Positions 47,501 through 60,049 of a DNA stretch of 64,000 bases are shown piece after piece. Source of the stretch: Vanilla planifolia (Eukaryota > Streptophyta > Magnoliopsida > Asparagales > Orchidaceae); the NCBI GenBank assembly GCA_023846275.1, contig JAIUJO010000071.1, positions 617,671 through 681,670 of the forward strand, read 5' to 3'. The translations under genes were made by a program, and so were the position numbers. How positions within the stretch are numbered: the first letter of the stretch is position 1; each line of letters opens with the position of its first letter. The notes below the pieces were generated by a model. The model searched no databases. It was given only the letters and a program-made list of their open reading frames with translations, and had not been told where the DNA came from.

Positions 47501-48660
47501 ATGCAAACTCACACACATATCCAGATGTGCTCACACATATATGTGCACAAAAAACACACATGGACATAGACATATAAATGTATGCATATACATGCATGCA
47601 CACATATAGATGCACTTGCACAAGCATTTACAGATGCATACACAAATGCCAGCAAACGTGAACACACACATGCACCTGTAGGCACATACGTACGCACACA
47701 CGTACAAGCTAGCTCATGCATATGCATACCATCAAATGCACCCACAAGCACACAAACATGCACACACACATCAACAATCATACACATACACAAGAACAAG
47801 CACACACACCTATAGGCACACACATGCACCCACACACATACACAAACATGTGCAAAAGCCCACTCATAAGAATACACACACACACCTACACATACATAAA
47901 TGTGAGTGTATGCACACTTATAGAAATGAGCAACCATGCATAGACATATATACACACTTGTGCAAACACGCAATCACATACACACAACTATAGACACACT
48001 CCCACTCACTCACTATCACACACAAACATGCACACCCACACACATATGCAAGCACACACACACACATTTGCACCAACACATAATGGTAGACATACTCACA
48101 TATATGCACCAACTCACAAACACACACATAAAAAAATACATAGAAACACGTACAAACATGCAGTATAAGTGCAAACACACACATACCCACACCCATGCAC
48201 ATGGACACACACAGGCACATCACATGCTGACACACACATGCATTCATGTGCACATGCATACATGCTCATAATAAAACAAAAACACACAAACACACGTGTG
48301 CATATGCATGCATAAACACTTGCATACATACATGCACTGCCCTACACACACTTAAGCACACATATATGTGTGCACACACACTCAAGCACACTGCAATAAA
48401 CATAATACCACACACAAGCACACATGCATACACACACCCAAACATATATGCACACACACACACCCTCACTCATGCACACACACAATCCTAGCACACACAA
48501 ACACAAATGCATGTACACAAGAACAAATGTAACACACACAAAAACACACATACATATGTGTGCACATGCACACACCCTTGCTTTCACATATGTACATACA
48601 CACAGACTCATGCACATGCATATATACACATGCAAATATGCACACACATGCACATAGTCA

Positions 48661-48720
48661 CACACACATACACACATGTGCACACATGTACACACACATA
48701 CACACATGTGCACACACGTA
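48661..48720. repeat. 30-bp tandem repeat, two copies
   Basis: The segments 48661-48690 and 48691-48720 differ at a single position (ACATGTA against ACACGTA). I see no comparable doubling in copy 1 near 25720, so it is a local expansion after the large duplication. Confidence 0.85.
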
Positions 48721-51700
48721 CACACACAAGCACATATCCATGCAAACACCCCACACAAAAAAATTTATACACACATTCACACACAAAGACCCATGCACAC
48801 ACACACAAGCATGATAATGCACAAACAAGTACACACACTTCTCCACAAACATATACAAACATGCACCCACATAGACACACATACACACACACATGAGAAT
48901 GCACATGAACATACAAACATACACACGTACTCAAAGAAGCACACACATCCTAAAAACAAAAACAAATACACAAGCACATACACGTACATGCACACCCACT
49001 TGGATGTGCATGCACCTTCCCAGTTAGACACCCACACACATAGGCTCACAAATAGGTACACACTCACACACACATGATCAAGCGTACACACACACGCATA
49101 CATGCATGCACACATGCTTGCCTATGTAGACACACAAATAGGCTCACAAACACATGCACACTCACACACACACACACACACTCACACAAACATACCCATC
49201 CACACACACTTACACTTGCACACCCACACGCATGCACACACCCAAGCACACATGCACACACACAACACTCACACAAACAAAAATGCACATAGACACACAC
49301 GCACACATACAAACATGCAAGCACATAGATAGACATGTATGCACATATACATAGACACATACAGGTACACATTCACAAATGCATGCATGCACACTCCAAC
49401 ATGAATAAGTGCACAAACACATACACACACACACACGAACATGCATGCACATGAAAATGAATACACACATGCACATATACACAAACACACACATGCACAC
49501 ACTCACTCATGCACACATGCTCACACACACATACCTACACACATGCAGAAACATAGGCACACTTGCATACAAAACACTAACATGCATGCACAAAGACACA
49601 CACACACACACACAACAAGCAGACACAAGTGCATAAGCACATGCACAAGTCGTGCACACACACCCACCCACTCATTATCACACTCAAGCACACACTTAGA
49701 TTCAAATACACACACATGCACACAAACCTATATGCATTTACACAATCACACACATGCACATGTACACACACAAAGAGGCACATGCATGTGTGCACCCACA
49801 CACACATGTGTATGTCGACATACGCACATGTACACACACACATGTATGTGTGCACACACATGTACATACAGACATGAACACACATGCACCTACATGCATA
49901 TACACATAAACATGCACATACATAAGCATACTCACACCCACCCACACACATCCCTACCCCCACACACACAAGCACAAGGACACACATACAAACACACACA
50001 CACATGCTCAAACAAGAAGACATGGACTCATATGTACAAATGCACGTGCATAACCACACACATATGCACATGCACATGCACATGCACAGCCACACACACA
50101 CACACACATGAAAATGCATGTAACAACATGCATGCAGCCACAAAGGCATGCACACACATGTACATACATAAACACATGTGCACATGCACAAGGACACACA
50201 AACAAAGATATAGAATGCTCAAACAAGCACATGCACATGCATACACACAAACACATATACACATTATTGCACACACACAAACAGGCATATGCATATATGC
50301 ATGTGCAGCAAAAATATACACACAATCAAGTGCACGAACACAAACACATGCACACACACTCATGTGTACTCTCACAAGTACACACATAAATGCACTCAAG
50401 AATGCACATACACAACCACATGCATAGTCACAAATGTGCTCACACATAAAAATATAAACACACACACACATACACTCACTTGCACATACTAATGCACACA
50501 AGAACACACATGCACACACACCCACACACATACTCAAACACACAAGCACACCTATATGCACACACATACACACCTACACACACCCATGTGCACACACACA
50601 CCCATGCAAGAACACAGACATGCACAAACACAAATACAACCACAAACACACAAACATATTCATGCACACATACACACATGTTAACATGAAGACATTACAT
50701 GTAGACACACATGCACACACATGGACACAAATGGTCACATGCACATAAAAACACACACTCACACACACGTACAAATACAAACAAAGACACCCTCAAACAT
50801 GTACACACACACACACATAAAAATGCATGCACTTATGTAAACATACTTGCAACACATGCACACACACAAGTACACACATAAACATGCATACACACATGCA
50901 GACACTTACACATACTCTTGTACATAGACACAAAAGTACACACACACATGGGAATGCACACATATAGACACACATGCACAAATGTACACAAATACTCACA
51001 CTCTCATATGCACCACACACAAACACATACACACACATGCATACACTGAACATATATACATAAACACACCCACAAACATACATGCACATATGTATGCATA
51101 CAAAAAAATACACACACATGCACACACACAAGCACACACATAGATAAATCCACACAAGCACTAATATAGATACATGCACACAGACACACACACACACACA
51201 TGTATATATTTAAACATGAACACAAATAGATAAGCACACACACATGCACACAAACATATGCATACACATGCAAATAGACATGCATGCACAGTAACTTGCA
51301 CAAGTTGCACACATACAAAGATAATGGCTCACACACATGCACACACACATGTATATACATATAAGCACACTCAAGCATATAGACACATGCACACACACAC
51401 AAGTAGGCACACATGCACATGCATATGCATATAAACACAAACACACACATGTACATATATGCTCATGCATAGACACATGCACACATAAACATACACATAG
51501 ATATGCACAGAATCACATGTAGGCAAAAGTATGCACACTTATACACATATGCATGGATGCACACTTGCAATAACATACACATACTCATCCACACAATGCA
51601 CACACACAAATGTACTCACATGCACACATGCACGCTCACACGAATGCTTACACACAGACACACATACTCACACACACACACCAACATGCACACATGAATG

Positions 51701-51730
51701 CACACACCTGCATACATACATGCACATACA

Positions 51731-51735
51731 GTTGT
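51731..51735. other. Paralogous empty site corresponding to solo LTR A
   Basis: The sequence TTGTAGACACAGCACATGAG from 51732 corresponds to TTGTAAACACAGTACATGAG, which begins at 30891 directly after the LTR. No LTR is present here. The 5-bp target reads GTTGT instead of CTTGT. The match confirms the right border of the insertion. The left flank is too degenerate to align with certainty. Confidence 0.65.
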
Positions 51736-53220
51736 AGACACAGCACATGAGTACACGTACATATGCATAAGTAGATAACCTACAAACGCAAGCACACACA
51801 TGCACACACATACACACACAGACACACACACATGCACACACACTCACACACATATGTAAAAAAACCAACATGAACACAATGAAAACCCATACACATATAT
51901 ACACAAGCATAGACATGAACACATGCCCATCCACACACCTACATGTATGCACACATTTTTTTGCTCACACACTCACAACGCACACATAACAACACATACA
52001 CACACATAATCTCACATATGTAGACATACACACATGAACAAACAAATATGCAGGTGTTGACACACACACGGATGCACACACCCATGCACATAAAATACAT
52101 TCACACAAGCACGAATGCATACACAAACACACGCATACTCGAGAACACAAATACATGTAAACATGCACATAAGCATATGCACATAAACATATGCACACAA
52201 GAATAAATATTCACACACACACATACTTGTAGACATAGTCATGCACACTTGGATGCACATGCAAATGCACACACATGCACACATGTAGATGCACATAAAC
52301 CCACATGCACACACACACAGACACATGTAGAAGCATAGGCACATGTAAGCACACACACATGTAAACATAGACTTACACAAATGCACATGTATGCACACAC
52401 ACACACATGTAAACATAAGCACATACATATGATCATGCATGCACACATGCGCACTCACACATTCACATGCACACACATGAATACACATATGTACAAATAT
52501 ACAAATGTGCATGCATACTTACACATACACTTATGCCTTCACATACACACACACACACATGTGTGTGCACACAAACATGCTCACGTACGAACACAAACAC
52601 ACGTGGGCACAAAAGCACACACATACACATACATGCATGCAAATACACATGCACACGCACACCTACACTAATGCACACTAACAAGTACACCACGTGCATG
52701 AATGAACACACACACACATAAATACATGCACATATGTGCACATGCTCACACAAGTGGTTACACACACATGCACACTCATGCTCACGTATAGCCACACACA
52801 TACAATCGCACACATGTACACATGCACACATGCACACATAAACACAACTAGCATGCACATATGCACACACATACATGAACAACCACAAATGTATAAGTGC
52901 ACACACACATACATAGGTAATCACAAGCACAAATGCCCATACAAATACATACACACACATACTCATGATCACATGCACAAGTACATAGAGACACATTTAG
53001 GAATGTACATACACATCCATCTGCACACACACAAGCATGCTCACACACATAAATACAAACATATACAAATGCACACACACACATGCCTGCATACATGCTT
53101 ACGAACATGAACACACACACATAAACACACACACATAAACACACATGCATGCACATAGGAAAAAAATAAGAACACACACATACTCATTTCTACACAAACA
53201 CTCATGTGCACACATGCAAG

Positions 53221-53255
53221 CACATGCATGCACATGCATGCACATGCATGCACAT
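53221..53255. repeat. 10-bp tandem repeat CACATGCATG, 3.5 copies
   Basis: This is a perfect tandem of CACATGCATG. Each unit contains the palindrome CATG and the 6-bp palindrome ATGCAT. It lies near the right end of copy 2. Confidence 0.88.
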
Positions 53256-56200
53256 ATACATAAACGTACCCATGGACTCACACAAATACACATGCATTCA
53301 TGCACATAGACACAGGTGCTCACACATACAAAAATATGCACATATACATGCACACTCTCCTATGCACATACAGCTAAGCACACACACACCCTTGGGCAAA
53401 AACATATGTACACACATAGAGAAACATGCAAGCACACACACATAGACCATACACAAATGCACAAACAAAGACACAAATACATGCACATAGGAAAACATGC
53501 ATGCATAGATGCACATACACATAAGTAGTCATCCACATACACATAAGAACATGCATATGCATCTACATGCATATACAAACACAAACACATGCACTCACAA
53601 AGTTACACACACAAGTACACTCATAGGCTTGCACGCTTGCATGCACATATGCACAAACACTTACAAATATCACACATATATACACATGCATACTCACATA
53701 CAACCACATGCATAGATGCACACACATACACTCACACTTATAAAGATGCACAAACATTCATAGATGCACACACATATGCATATAAATAAATACACATAAA
53801 CACACACATGAACACATGCATACCTGCAAGTACAAATGCACAAACATACATAAATGCATGAGCAAACTCATACTCACACTTGTGCTTGCACACACACATA
53901 CACAAAAATGCACAATAACACTTGCACCTGCCACAAAAAAGCACACTCACACAAGCATGCACAAGAATGCATGTACAAATACATGCACATGATAGATGCA
54001 TATACACACAAGCACACATACACACATGCACATAAACACATGCATGCATGTAAGAACATGCATACATTTGTATACACACATGTATGCATGCAAACACATG
54101 CTAATACACATGCAAACTCACATGCACACATGTGCATACACACATACATGCATGAATACACACAAACACACACATAAACACACATATGCATGCATACCCA
54201 CATAAGAACACATGCAAACCCACACACACACACACATGAACCCATAGAGGCACATACAAAATTTCACATGTTTACACACACAAAAATGTGAACACATACA
54301 CACATGAACACACACACACCTACATGTGCCTACATAGATGTCCATACACACATGTACACACAAATATGAACACGTACATGTACACACACATGCAGATACA
54401 TACACACATAAGTGCACACACACACACACACCACACACATACATATATGCACACACATGCTCACACACATTCACACGCATCCTTACACATTCCTATAAAC
54501 ACACATAGACATGTACATAGACACACACGCACACACATAGACGCACATGCACACATACACAAATGTATGTGCACACACACATACACAAATGCACGTGTAA
54601 GAACACACAAGCACATAGAAAAATGAATCACTTTCATACCCATGTGCATGAACACACAGGTACACACACTTGCGTAAGCACACGAAGACATCAACACATG
54701 CACACGCACACATACATGCTCACAAAAAGACATATACATACATATGCACACATAAACACATGCACACACACTCACACACACACACATACACACTTCCACA
54801 TGCATGTACACACAAAATTAAGAACACACACATTCACACATGCATACAAATACATATACACACACACAAACATGCACAACCATGTAGACACTAGCACAAA
54901 TAAATACATGTACACACTAACACACATACAAGCACATGAACACACACACACATACACATATGCACATGCACAAACATGCACACATGCACACGCATAGACA
55001 CAACTACATACACGAAGACACACATATGTGCACAACCACACACAAATACATGTGCTTGTGTGCACATGCACATGCATGCATGTACACGTAAATACACATA
55101 CTCACATACACACATCCACACATAAGAACATACACAAATGTACATGTCCACACACTCGTGTGGTACATGCATGAACACACGCACACATGCATACACACAC
55201 ACCCACATGCACAACCCCAACACATAAACATGCACAATGATGCACAAGCACTCACATACACAATCACATAGATATACATGCATGCACACAAACGCATGTA
55301 TGCATACACATACATTCATCCACATACTCATACAAGATCCAATACACACATACATGCTCTAACATGCACTCAAACTTACATAAGCACAGATGAACATGCA
55401 CACATACATGCACACACATGCATACATGAAAAAACACATACATATGTATAAATTGTCTACATGTTTAGACACATGCACATGTGCATGCACTGACACACCC
55501 ACACATGCACACACTCAGACTCCAACATGCATACTCGTAAATGCACACACATGCACCTGCACCCACACACACACACACACATGGACTCACACACAAACAC
55601 ATACACACATGCACACGTACACACACACATGAACATCCATGTAAGCACATGTAAACACACAAGAACGATCATAGGAATAAATACAAACATGCACACACAC
55701 ACACACATTCACACATGCACTCACACACACACACACATGCACACACAAATAACAACACACACCAATGCATAGGAAGATGCACCCACATGCATATGCATTT
55801 ACACATTAACACATATGCATACTTGAACACACACATACATACTAACAAATATGCACACACATCCACTTGCATACACACAAACCCCCCTTCCCACACACAC
55901 TCATATACATCAACACAGACATGCACACACACACATAAAAGTGTGCAAAGCACATGCAATAGAACACACTCACATGTATAAACACACACCCACAAGAAAA
56001 CACACTCACATACACAAGCACACATGCAAACAAACATAAAAGAACACAAGAACACATGCACAAACATAGGCACATGCACACACTCCCATGCACCCACACC
56101 TACACACTCCTAAAAGCACACACATACACACATGCACATGTTAGCTCTCACACACACAACCCCAAACACGTGTATGTGCATATACATACATACTCAAACA

Positions 56201-56360
56201 CACATACACATGCACCCACTCACATGGGTGCACACACACAAAACACATACACACATACACACACACACACGCATGAACACATGCACATGCATACACTTAG
56301 ACACCCACACACACACACACAAATGCATGTACACAAGCACACTACATGAATCAACACACA

Positions 56361-56660
56361 CATGCATTTGCATGTGTCTGTATGTGTATATGTGTGTGTG
56401 TGAGAGCATGTGTGCACGTGTACATGCATGAGTGTGGGTGCATGTGCACAAGTGTTCATGTGAGAACACGTTATGAGTTGTGAGTGTGTGCATGTGTGTG
56501 CCCAAGTGTGTATGTGTGTGTTTGCATACGTGTGTGTGCAAGTGTGCATGTGTGTGAGTGTGTGTATGCATGCATGTGTGTGTATATATATGTGTATGTG
56601 TCTGTTGGCTTGCATGCATTTGCAAATGCATTTGCATGTCTATGTGTCCATGTGTTTGCA
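56361..56660 (+). repeat. Short inverted array patch, block 5 (inverted duplicate of the LTR B flanks)
   Basis: This 300-bp TG-rich patch is surrounded by CA-rich array. Its reverse complement aligns with 58047-58106 joined directly to 60050-60275. Across the insertion point 33 consecutive bases are identical. Over about 230 bp of the right flank I count roughly 15 differences by eye, about 93% identity and mostly transitions. The patch therefore preserves the pre-insertion sequence of solo LTR B. Homology stops abruptly near 56660 and near 56361. The patch and its partner form an inverted repeat with about 1.4 kb between the arms. Confidence 0.88.
56594..56598 (-). other. Empty target site matching solo LTR B (single CATAC)
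   Basis: The minus strand reads GACACATACACATATATA, with one CATAC. At LTR B the same phrase is split so that CATAC appears on both sides. This independently proves the insertion boundaries and the 5-bp duplication. Confidence 0.88.
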
Positions 56661-58101
56661 CTGACACTCCTACACACACCCATTCAAGCACATGCATGGA
56701 AACACACAAACACTTATGCACATGCACACATGAACACATGCAAATGAAAACACTTACATAAACACACAAATTTAGACACATGCACACAAGAATTAGCAAG
56801 CATGCCAACACATGCAACACAAATATAGAAGTACATAGGCACACACAAAAAATAGACACATGTGGACACATAAGCACTCACACATGTAATCACATGCACA
56901 CACATGCATACGCACAGACAGACATCTACAAGTGCACTTATGCACAAACTCACACACACACAAATGCACATATACCCATGCATAAGTATGAACATACCAC
57001 GTAAATGCACATGAACAAACACACACTCGAACGCATGCACATGCATGCACACACACAAAGACACATTCACTTACACTCTCACATAGGTATTCACAAATGC
57101 ATGCATATGGATGTAGACATACACATCACATAAATGCATACATAGATGCACACTCATGCATAAAAACACACAAACCTGTAATAACTGATGCACACATGCA
57201 CATACACATCTGCACATAGGCTCACACAGGCACACACTTAAATACATAAGCACACACACACATGAATGCACACAAGAATGCACACACACACATGCACAAC
57301 ATACACACATGCACAAAATACACACATGCACCAACATGTGCACATACACATACACACACATGCACACTCACACTAACACATGCACATGCACAAGCATTCA
57401 CACAACAACTCATGTAGACACACACACATACACATGAAATTATACATGTGAACATACTCACACATGCACATTTGCACCCCCCATGCATACTCACATGCAC
57501 ACACACACACATACAAATACACAACACACAAACTCCATCACGCAAATACTCGCATAGGTACACACACACTTGCACAAGTACACACATGCAAAGACACACA
57601 TAAGCAAACACACACATATATAGACACATACATGTGCACACACATGTACACACATAAGCAACACATACAAACACACACATACATGAGCATGTACACATAG
57701 ACACGCATTCACATGCACACACAAATATGTGTAAACATGCACACTTGTTCATAGGTACACCCACAAATAAACACATGCACACATGCAAAAATGCATGCAC
57801 AAGTGCATGCATAAGCACTACACAAGCACACACTAACTCCAAAACAAATGTACAAACACATAGACATGGACTCATGCATATGAGTGCATGCATACATGCA
57901 CTCATGCATGCACCCACACTTACAAATACATGCACACAACCACACATACTTTAAACATGCACACACCCACATGCACATAAACTAAAGCATAGACACACAC
58001 ATGCACATGCATGTAGACACAATGGCAGAAACCCTTGAACAAAAACACATGGACATATAGACATGCAAATGCATATACAAACACATGCAAGCCAACAGAC
58101 A
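56661..58101 (-). repeat. Degenerate CA-rich array, block 6 (left of solo LTR B)
   Basis: This is array sequence of the CA type on the + strand, without genes. It forms the spacer between the inverted patch of block 5 and its partner flanking LTR B. A C-run lies at 57476-57482. The last 60 bases before the insertion (58047 onward) are shared, inverted, with block 5. Confidence 0.9.
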
Positions 58102-58106
58102 CATAC
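58102..58106. repeat. Target-site duplication CATAC, left side of solo LTR B
   Basis: CATAC is repeated exactly at 60045-60049. Because CATAC is a common word in this array, chance alone would be a weak argument. The empty site in block 5 settles it. Confidence 0.88.
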
Positions 58107-58740
58107 TGTTACACCCTTGTGTTTGATGAGTCAAGCATAAATGTGTATATTTTATTTGGGCTTGATTTTAAGTAAAATTGTTAATAATTAATTAAATCAA
58201 GCCATGTATCTTAGATGTCTAAAATAATGGTCTCTAAGGGCCTTGAGGTCATGGCATACTTCAAGGAAATTTGAGACATGCACAAGATTTTTTATAATTG
58301 AATTTCTTTTTATTTCTCTTGATTTTGATATGTCCAAACTTTGAGATTATGAGGCACACTAGTAGTATTAACATTTAAAAATATTATAAAGTTATTTAAT
58401 ACTGAATTTTGATTTTTGGGCCAAGCATATTTGACAAAATGTATAGACATTGGTATTTGATTTTTTAATATTATTTTGGAATCGTTTTTCATGAATTTCT
58501 TTTATAGCTATTTAAATAACTTATAATACTATAAGAATATAAAATTATTTTTATACACTTATATTCAAATTTTTGGCACAAAAATTCGTCAAAAATACCC
58601 TAAAACAGCTGAAGTCTCCGGAAAATGCACTGTAGCAATGGGCGGGTCGACCCGACGCGAAAACAGCCCGTTCAGGTCTTTTAGAAATTAAAAATTTAAT
58701 TTAAAAATAAAAAATTTGGTTGACACGAAAAGGGCGAGCC

Positions 58741-58894
58741 AAGCCCGCCGAGAGGAGCTCGGCTAGCGCTGGTCAACGGTCAAATCAACAGTGCCTGGCT
58801 AAGCCAAGCCCGCCCAAAGCCCGCCGAGAGGAGCTCGGCTAGGTCAAACTGCAGCGCGGTCAACGGTCAATGAACAATGCTTGGCTAAGTCAAC
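58741..58894 (+). repeat. GC-rich direct repeats in U3 of solo LTR B
   Basis: A 26-bp string beginning AAGCCCGCCGAGAGGAGC occurs perfectly at 58741-58766 and 58817-58842. GGTCAACGGTCAA follows at 58771 and again at 58858. A GCCTGGCTAAG/GCTTGGCTAAG pair comes after each. The unit is therefore about 76-87 bp, in two copies. LTR A lacks it. Confidence 0.8.
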
Positions 58895-59042
58895 CCGAAC
58901 CAGGTGGTGAAGTCCCGGTCAAGGAAGGGGGGAGCCAACCCCGCAGAGGCTCGTAAGCTACAGGGCGCAAATTCTTTATAAAGCAATGCTCCAATTTCAT
59001 TTCTGCAGTGTGGGACTAAAAATCCCACCTTATAACTTCGGC

Positions 59043-59357
59043 AGGATCCAAAGCCGCAGATCAAGCCCGCCCAGATCCAACGGGCGAGAATTGTTTCGAA
59101 CGGCTGCTTCGCAAGGTTAATCGGCACCGTTCGTTCACCGCGCGGATCCAACGCTCCAGATCAAAATCGAACGGCCGTTTAATCGGCGCCGTTCATTCAG
59201 CGCCCGGATCCTACGCACGGGATTAAATCGCGTAAACGGTAATCGCGAGATTTAATCCGTGCCGTTCGATTACGCGCCCGGATCCAACGCTCTGGATTAA
59301 GCCCGAACGGTAAAATGTGTAAATCAATCTGCGTCGTTCGTTTTTGGGCCCGGATCG
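59043..59357 (+). repeat. Tandem 60-75 bp units centred on GGATCC, upstream of the LTR B TATA box
   Basis: Units start at CGGATCCAACGC-like phrases at 59143, 59205, 59279 and 59351 (spacing 62, 74 and 72 bp), with related phrases at 59043 and 59072. Each is followed by a variant of GATTAA(A)TC and CGTTCG(A/T)T. LTR A has only about one and a half such units in the equivalent place. The array ends about 90 bp before the TATA box, where retrotransposon enhancer repeats usually lie. An enhancer role is inferred. Confidence 0.7.
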
Positions 59358-59444
59358 GACGGTGGCTGCTTTCTGTCCGTTGCCCAAACGGCTAATTAAG
59401 TTTTGGAGCCGTTGGGGGTGTTTTTAGAGCTCAAATTTGAGCTC

Positions 59445-59452
59445 TATAAATA
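59445..59452 (+). promoter_or_regulatory. Putative LTR promoter TATA box (TATAAATA) of solo LTR B
   Basis: GAGCTCTATAAATAGGGAAA is a textbook plant TATA context and is conserved in LTR A. Transcription would start some 30 bp downstream, near 59480, and run rightwards into the CA array. An active solo LTR could thus transcribe the array beyond 60050. Confidence 0.65.
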
Positions 59453-59880
59453 GGGAAAATTGATGTATTTTTCAGTTTAACCTTTGCTAAATTTTCCAAA
59501 GATTTCAGATCTCAAAATTCGAGCACTCAAGCAAAAACGGTGCATCCAAGCTCAAAAAGCAAAGCGGCAAGAAGGCTATTGGAATTAGAGGTTTTTCAAT
59601 TATTTCTCAATTTCTATCCCTCTAATTTGTCGATTGTGTGTGCCTCCTCTTTTCTCCTATTTCTCTTAAGTTATTTGCCAATTTTTCGTACTTTTCGTTT
59701 TGGGGCAAGGGCATCCCGGTAGTTGTGCAAAAGCCCTGGGTTTGAGTTGAGCCCGGTAAAAACTCAAGTAGGTTTGGGATTAGCCGTAGTAAAAATCCCA
59801 AGTATGTTTGAGGTGAACCGTAGGAAAAACCTCACTTGTAATCGGTGCATTTAGTGGATTTTTCCCAACACCAGTTGGGG

Positions 59881-59920
59881 GTGGACGTAGACTCGGTTTT
59901 GAGTCGAACCACTTAAAAAT
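59881..59920 (+). other. Conserved U5-like block of solo LTR B
   Basis: GTGGACGTAGACTCGG...GAACCACTTAAAAA is conserved in LTR A (29351-29311, minus strand). It resembles the U5 segment seen in many plant Ty1/copia LTRs shortly before the 3' end. It supports the family call but has no function in a solo LTR. Confidence 0.5.
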
Positions 59921-60044
59921 TTGTGTGTTCAACTCTCTTTACTCTTGCTTAAAGGTTTTTAAGTTTAATTTCGAAATTCATAAAATTTTTAAATACACAA
60001 TTCACCCCCTCTCTTGTGGGATTTCCTTAGCACGAAACACTTCA

Positions 60045-60049
60045 CATAC
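60045..60049. repeat. Target-site duplication CATAC, right side of solo LTR B
   Basis: This is identical to 58102-58106. The following bases, ACATATATATACA, join the left flank seamlessly in the empty site of block 5. Confidence 0.88.

Larger units (their letters stand above)
38588..53450. repeat. Large segmental duplication, copy 2 (no LTR)
   Basis: This is the partner of 16891-32600, in the same orientation. It starts at a phrase (GAACTTAGACACCCACTAAG) only about 25 bp inside the polarity switch at 38563. It extends to about 53450, just after the anchor at 53398. It has an additional length of roughly 0.9-1.2 kb between the anchors at 41257 and 48997 compared with copy 1. At 51731-51735 it retains the paralogous unoccupied site of solo LTR A. 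Confidence 0.8.
38563..56360 (-). repeat. Degenerate CA-rich array, block 4
   Basis: This is 17.8 kb of CA-rich (+ strand) array with no gene. From 38588 to about 53450 it is collinear with 16891-32600. It then continues as array without an obvious partner in the window. It contains several local tandem expansions absent from copy 1, including a 30-bp unit repeated twice at 48661-48720 and a 10-bp unit at 53221-53255. The longest open frame of the window (49441-50427, 328 codons, + strand) lies here and is purely His/Thr-rich repeat translation. A C-rich patch occurs at about 55873-55882. Confidence 0.92.
58107..60044 (+). mobile_element. Solo LTR B of the same retrotransposon family, 1938 bp
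   Basis: The element begins TGTTACACCCTTGTG and ends ACACTTCA, with a perfect CATAC duplication on both sides. The first 460 bp, which are AT-rich, and the last 650 bp align with LTR A. The middle of U3 differs: GC- and CG-rich, with a 26-bp perfect repeat at 58741-58766 and 58817-58842, and a series of GGATCC-centred units at 59043-59355. The TATA box is at 59445-59452. The U5-like segment GTGGACGTAGACTC...GAACCACTTAAAAA is at 59881-59920, and the C-rich 3' motif at 59999-60018. There is no internal region, primer-binding site or partner LTR, so it is a solo LTR left by LTR-LTR recombination. Its preserved CG dinucleotides suggest it is younger than LTR A. The superfamily call is an inference from the LTR end. 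Confidence 0.9.

Noticed and set aside
49441..50427. A 328-codon open frame (+ strand), the longest in the window, and many others of 100-265 codons, such as 10455-11252 (minus), 18302-19039 (minus) and 1347-2066 (plus)
   Set aside because: They consist of His/Thr/Cys/Ala or Cys/Val/Met/His strings forced by the CA/TG repeat. Several frames and both strands are open at once, there is no domain, and phase slips shift the same composition between frames. Long open frames are expected where TGA, TAA and TAG are rare.
35575..55890. Possible inverted homology between the G-run at 35581-35590 and the C-run at 55873-55882
   Set aside because: Only the homopolymer-rich core matches. Flanking sequence on both sides fails to align by eye, so I do not claim a duplication.
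58885..59151. Open frame on the minus strand in LTR B (88 codons), and 59540-59722 on the plus strand
   Set aside because: The first runs antisense through the U3 tandem repeats and the second covers U5. Neither frame is kept in LTR A, and neither resembles a retrotransposon protein.
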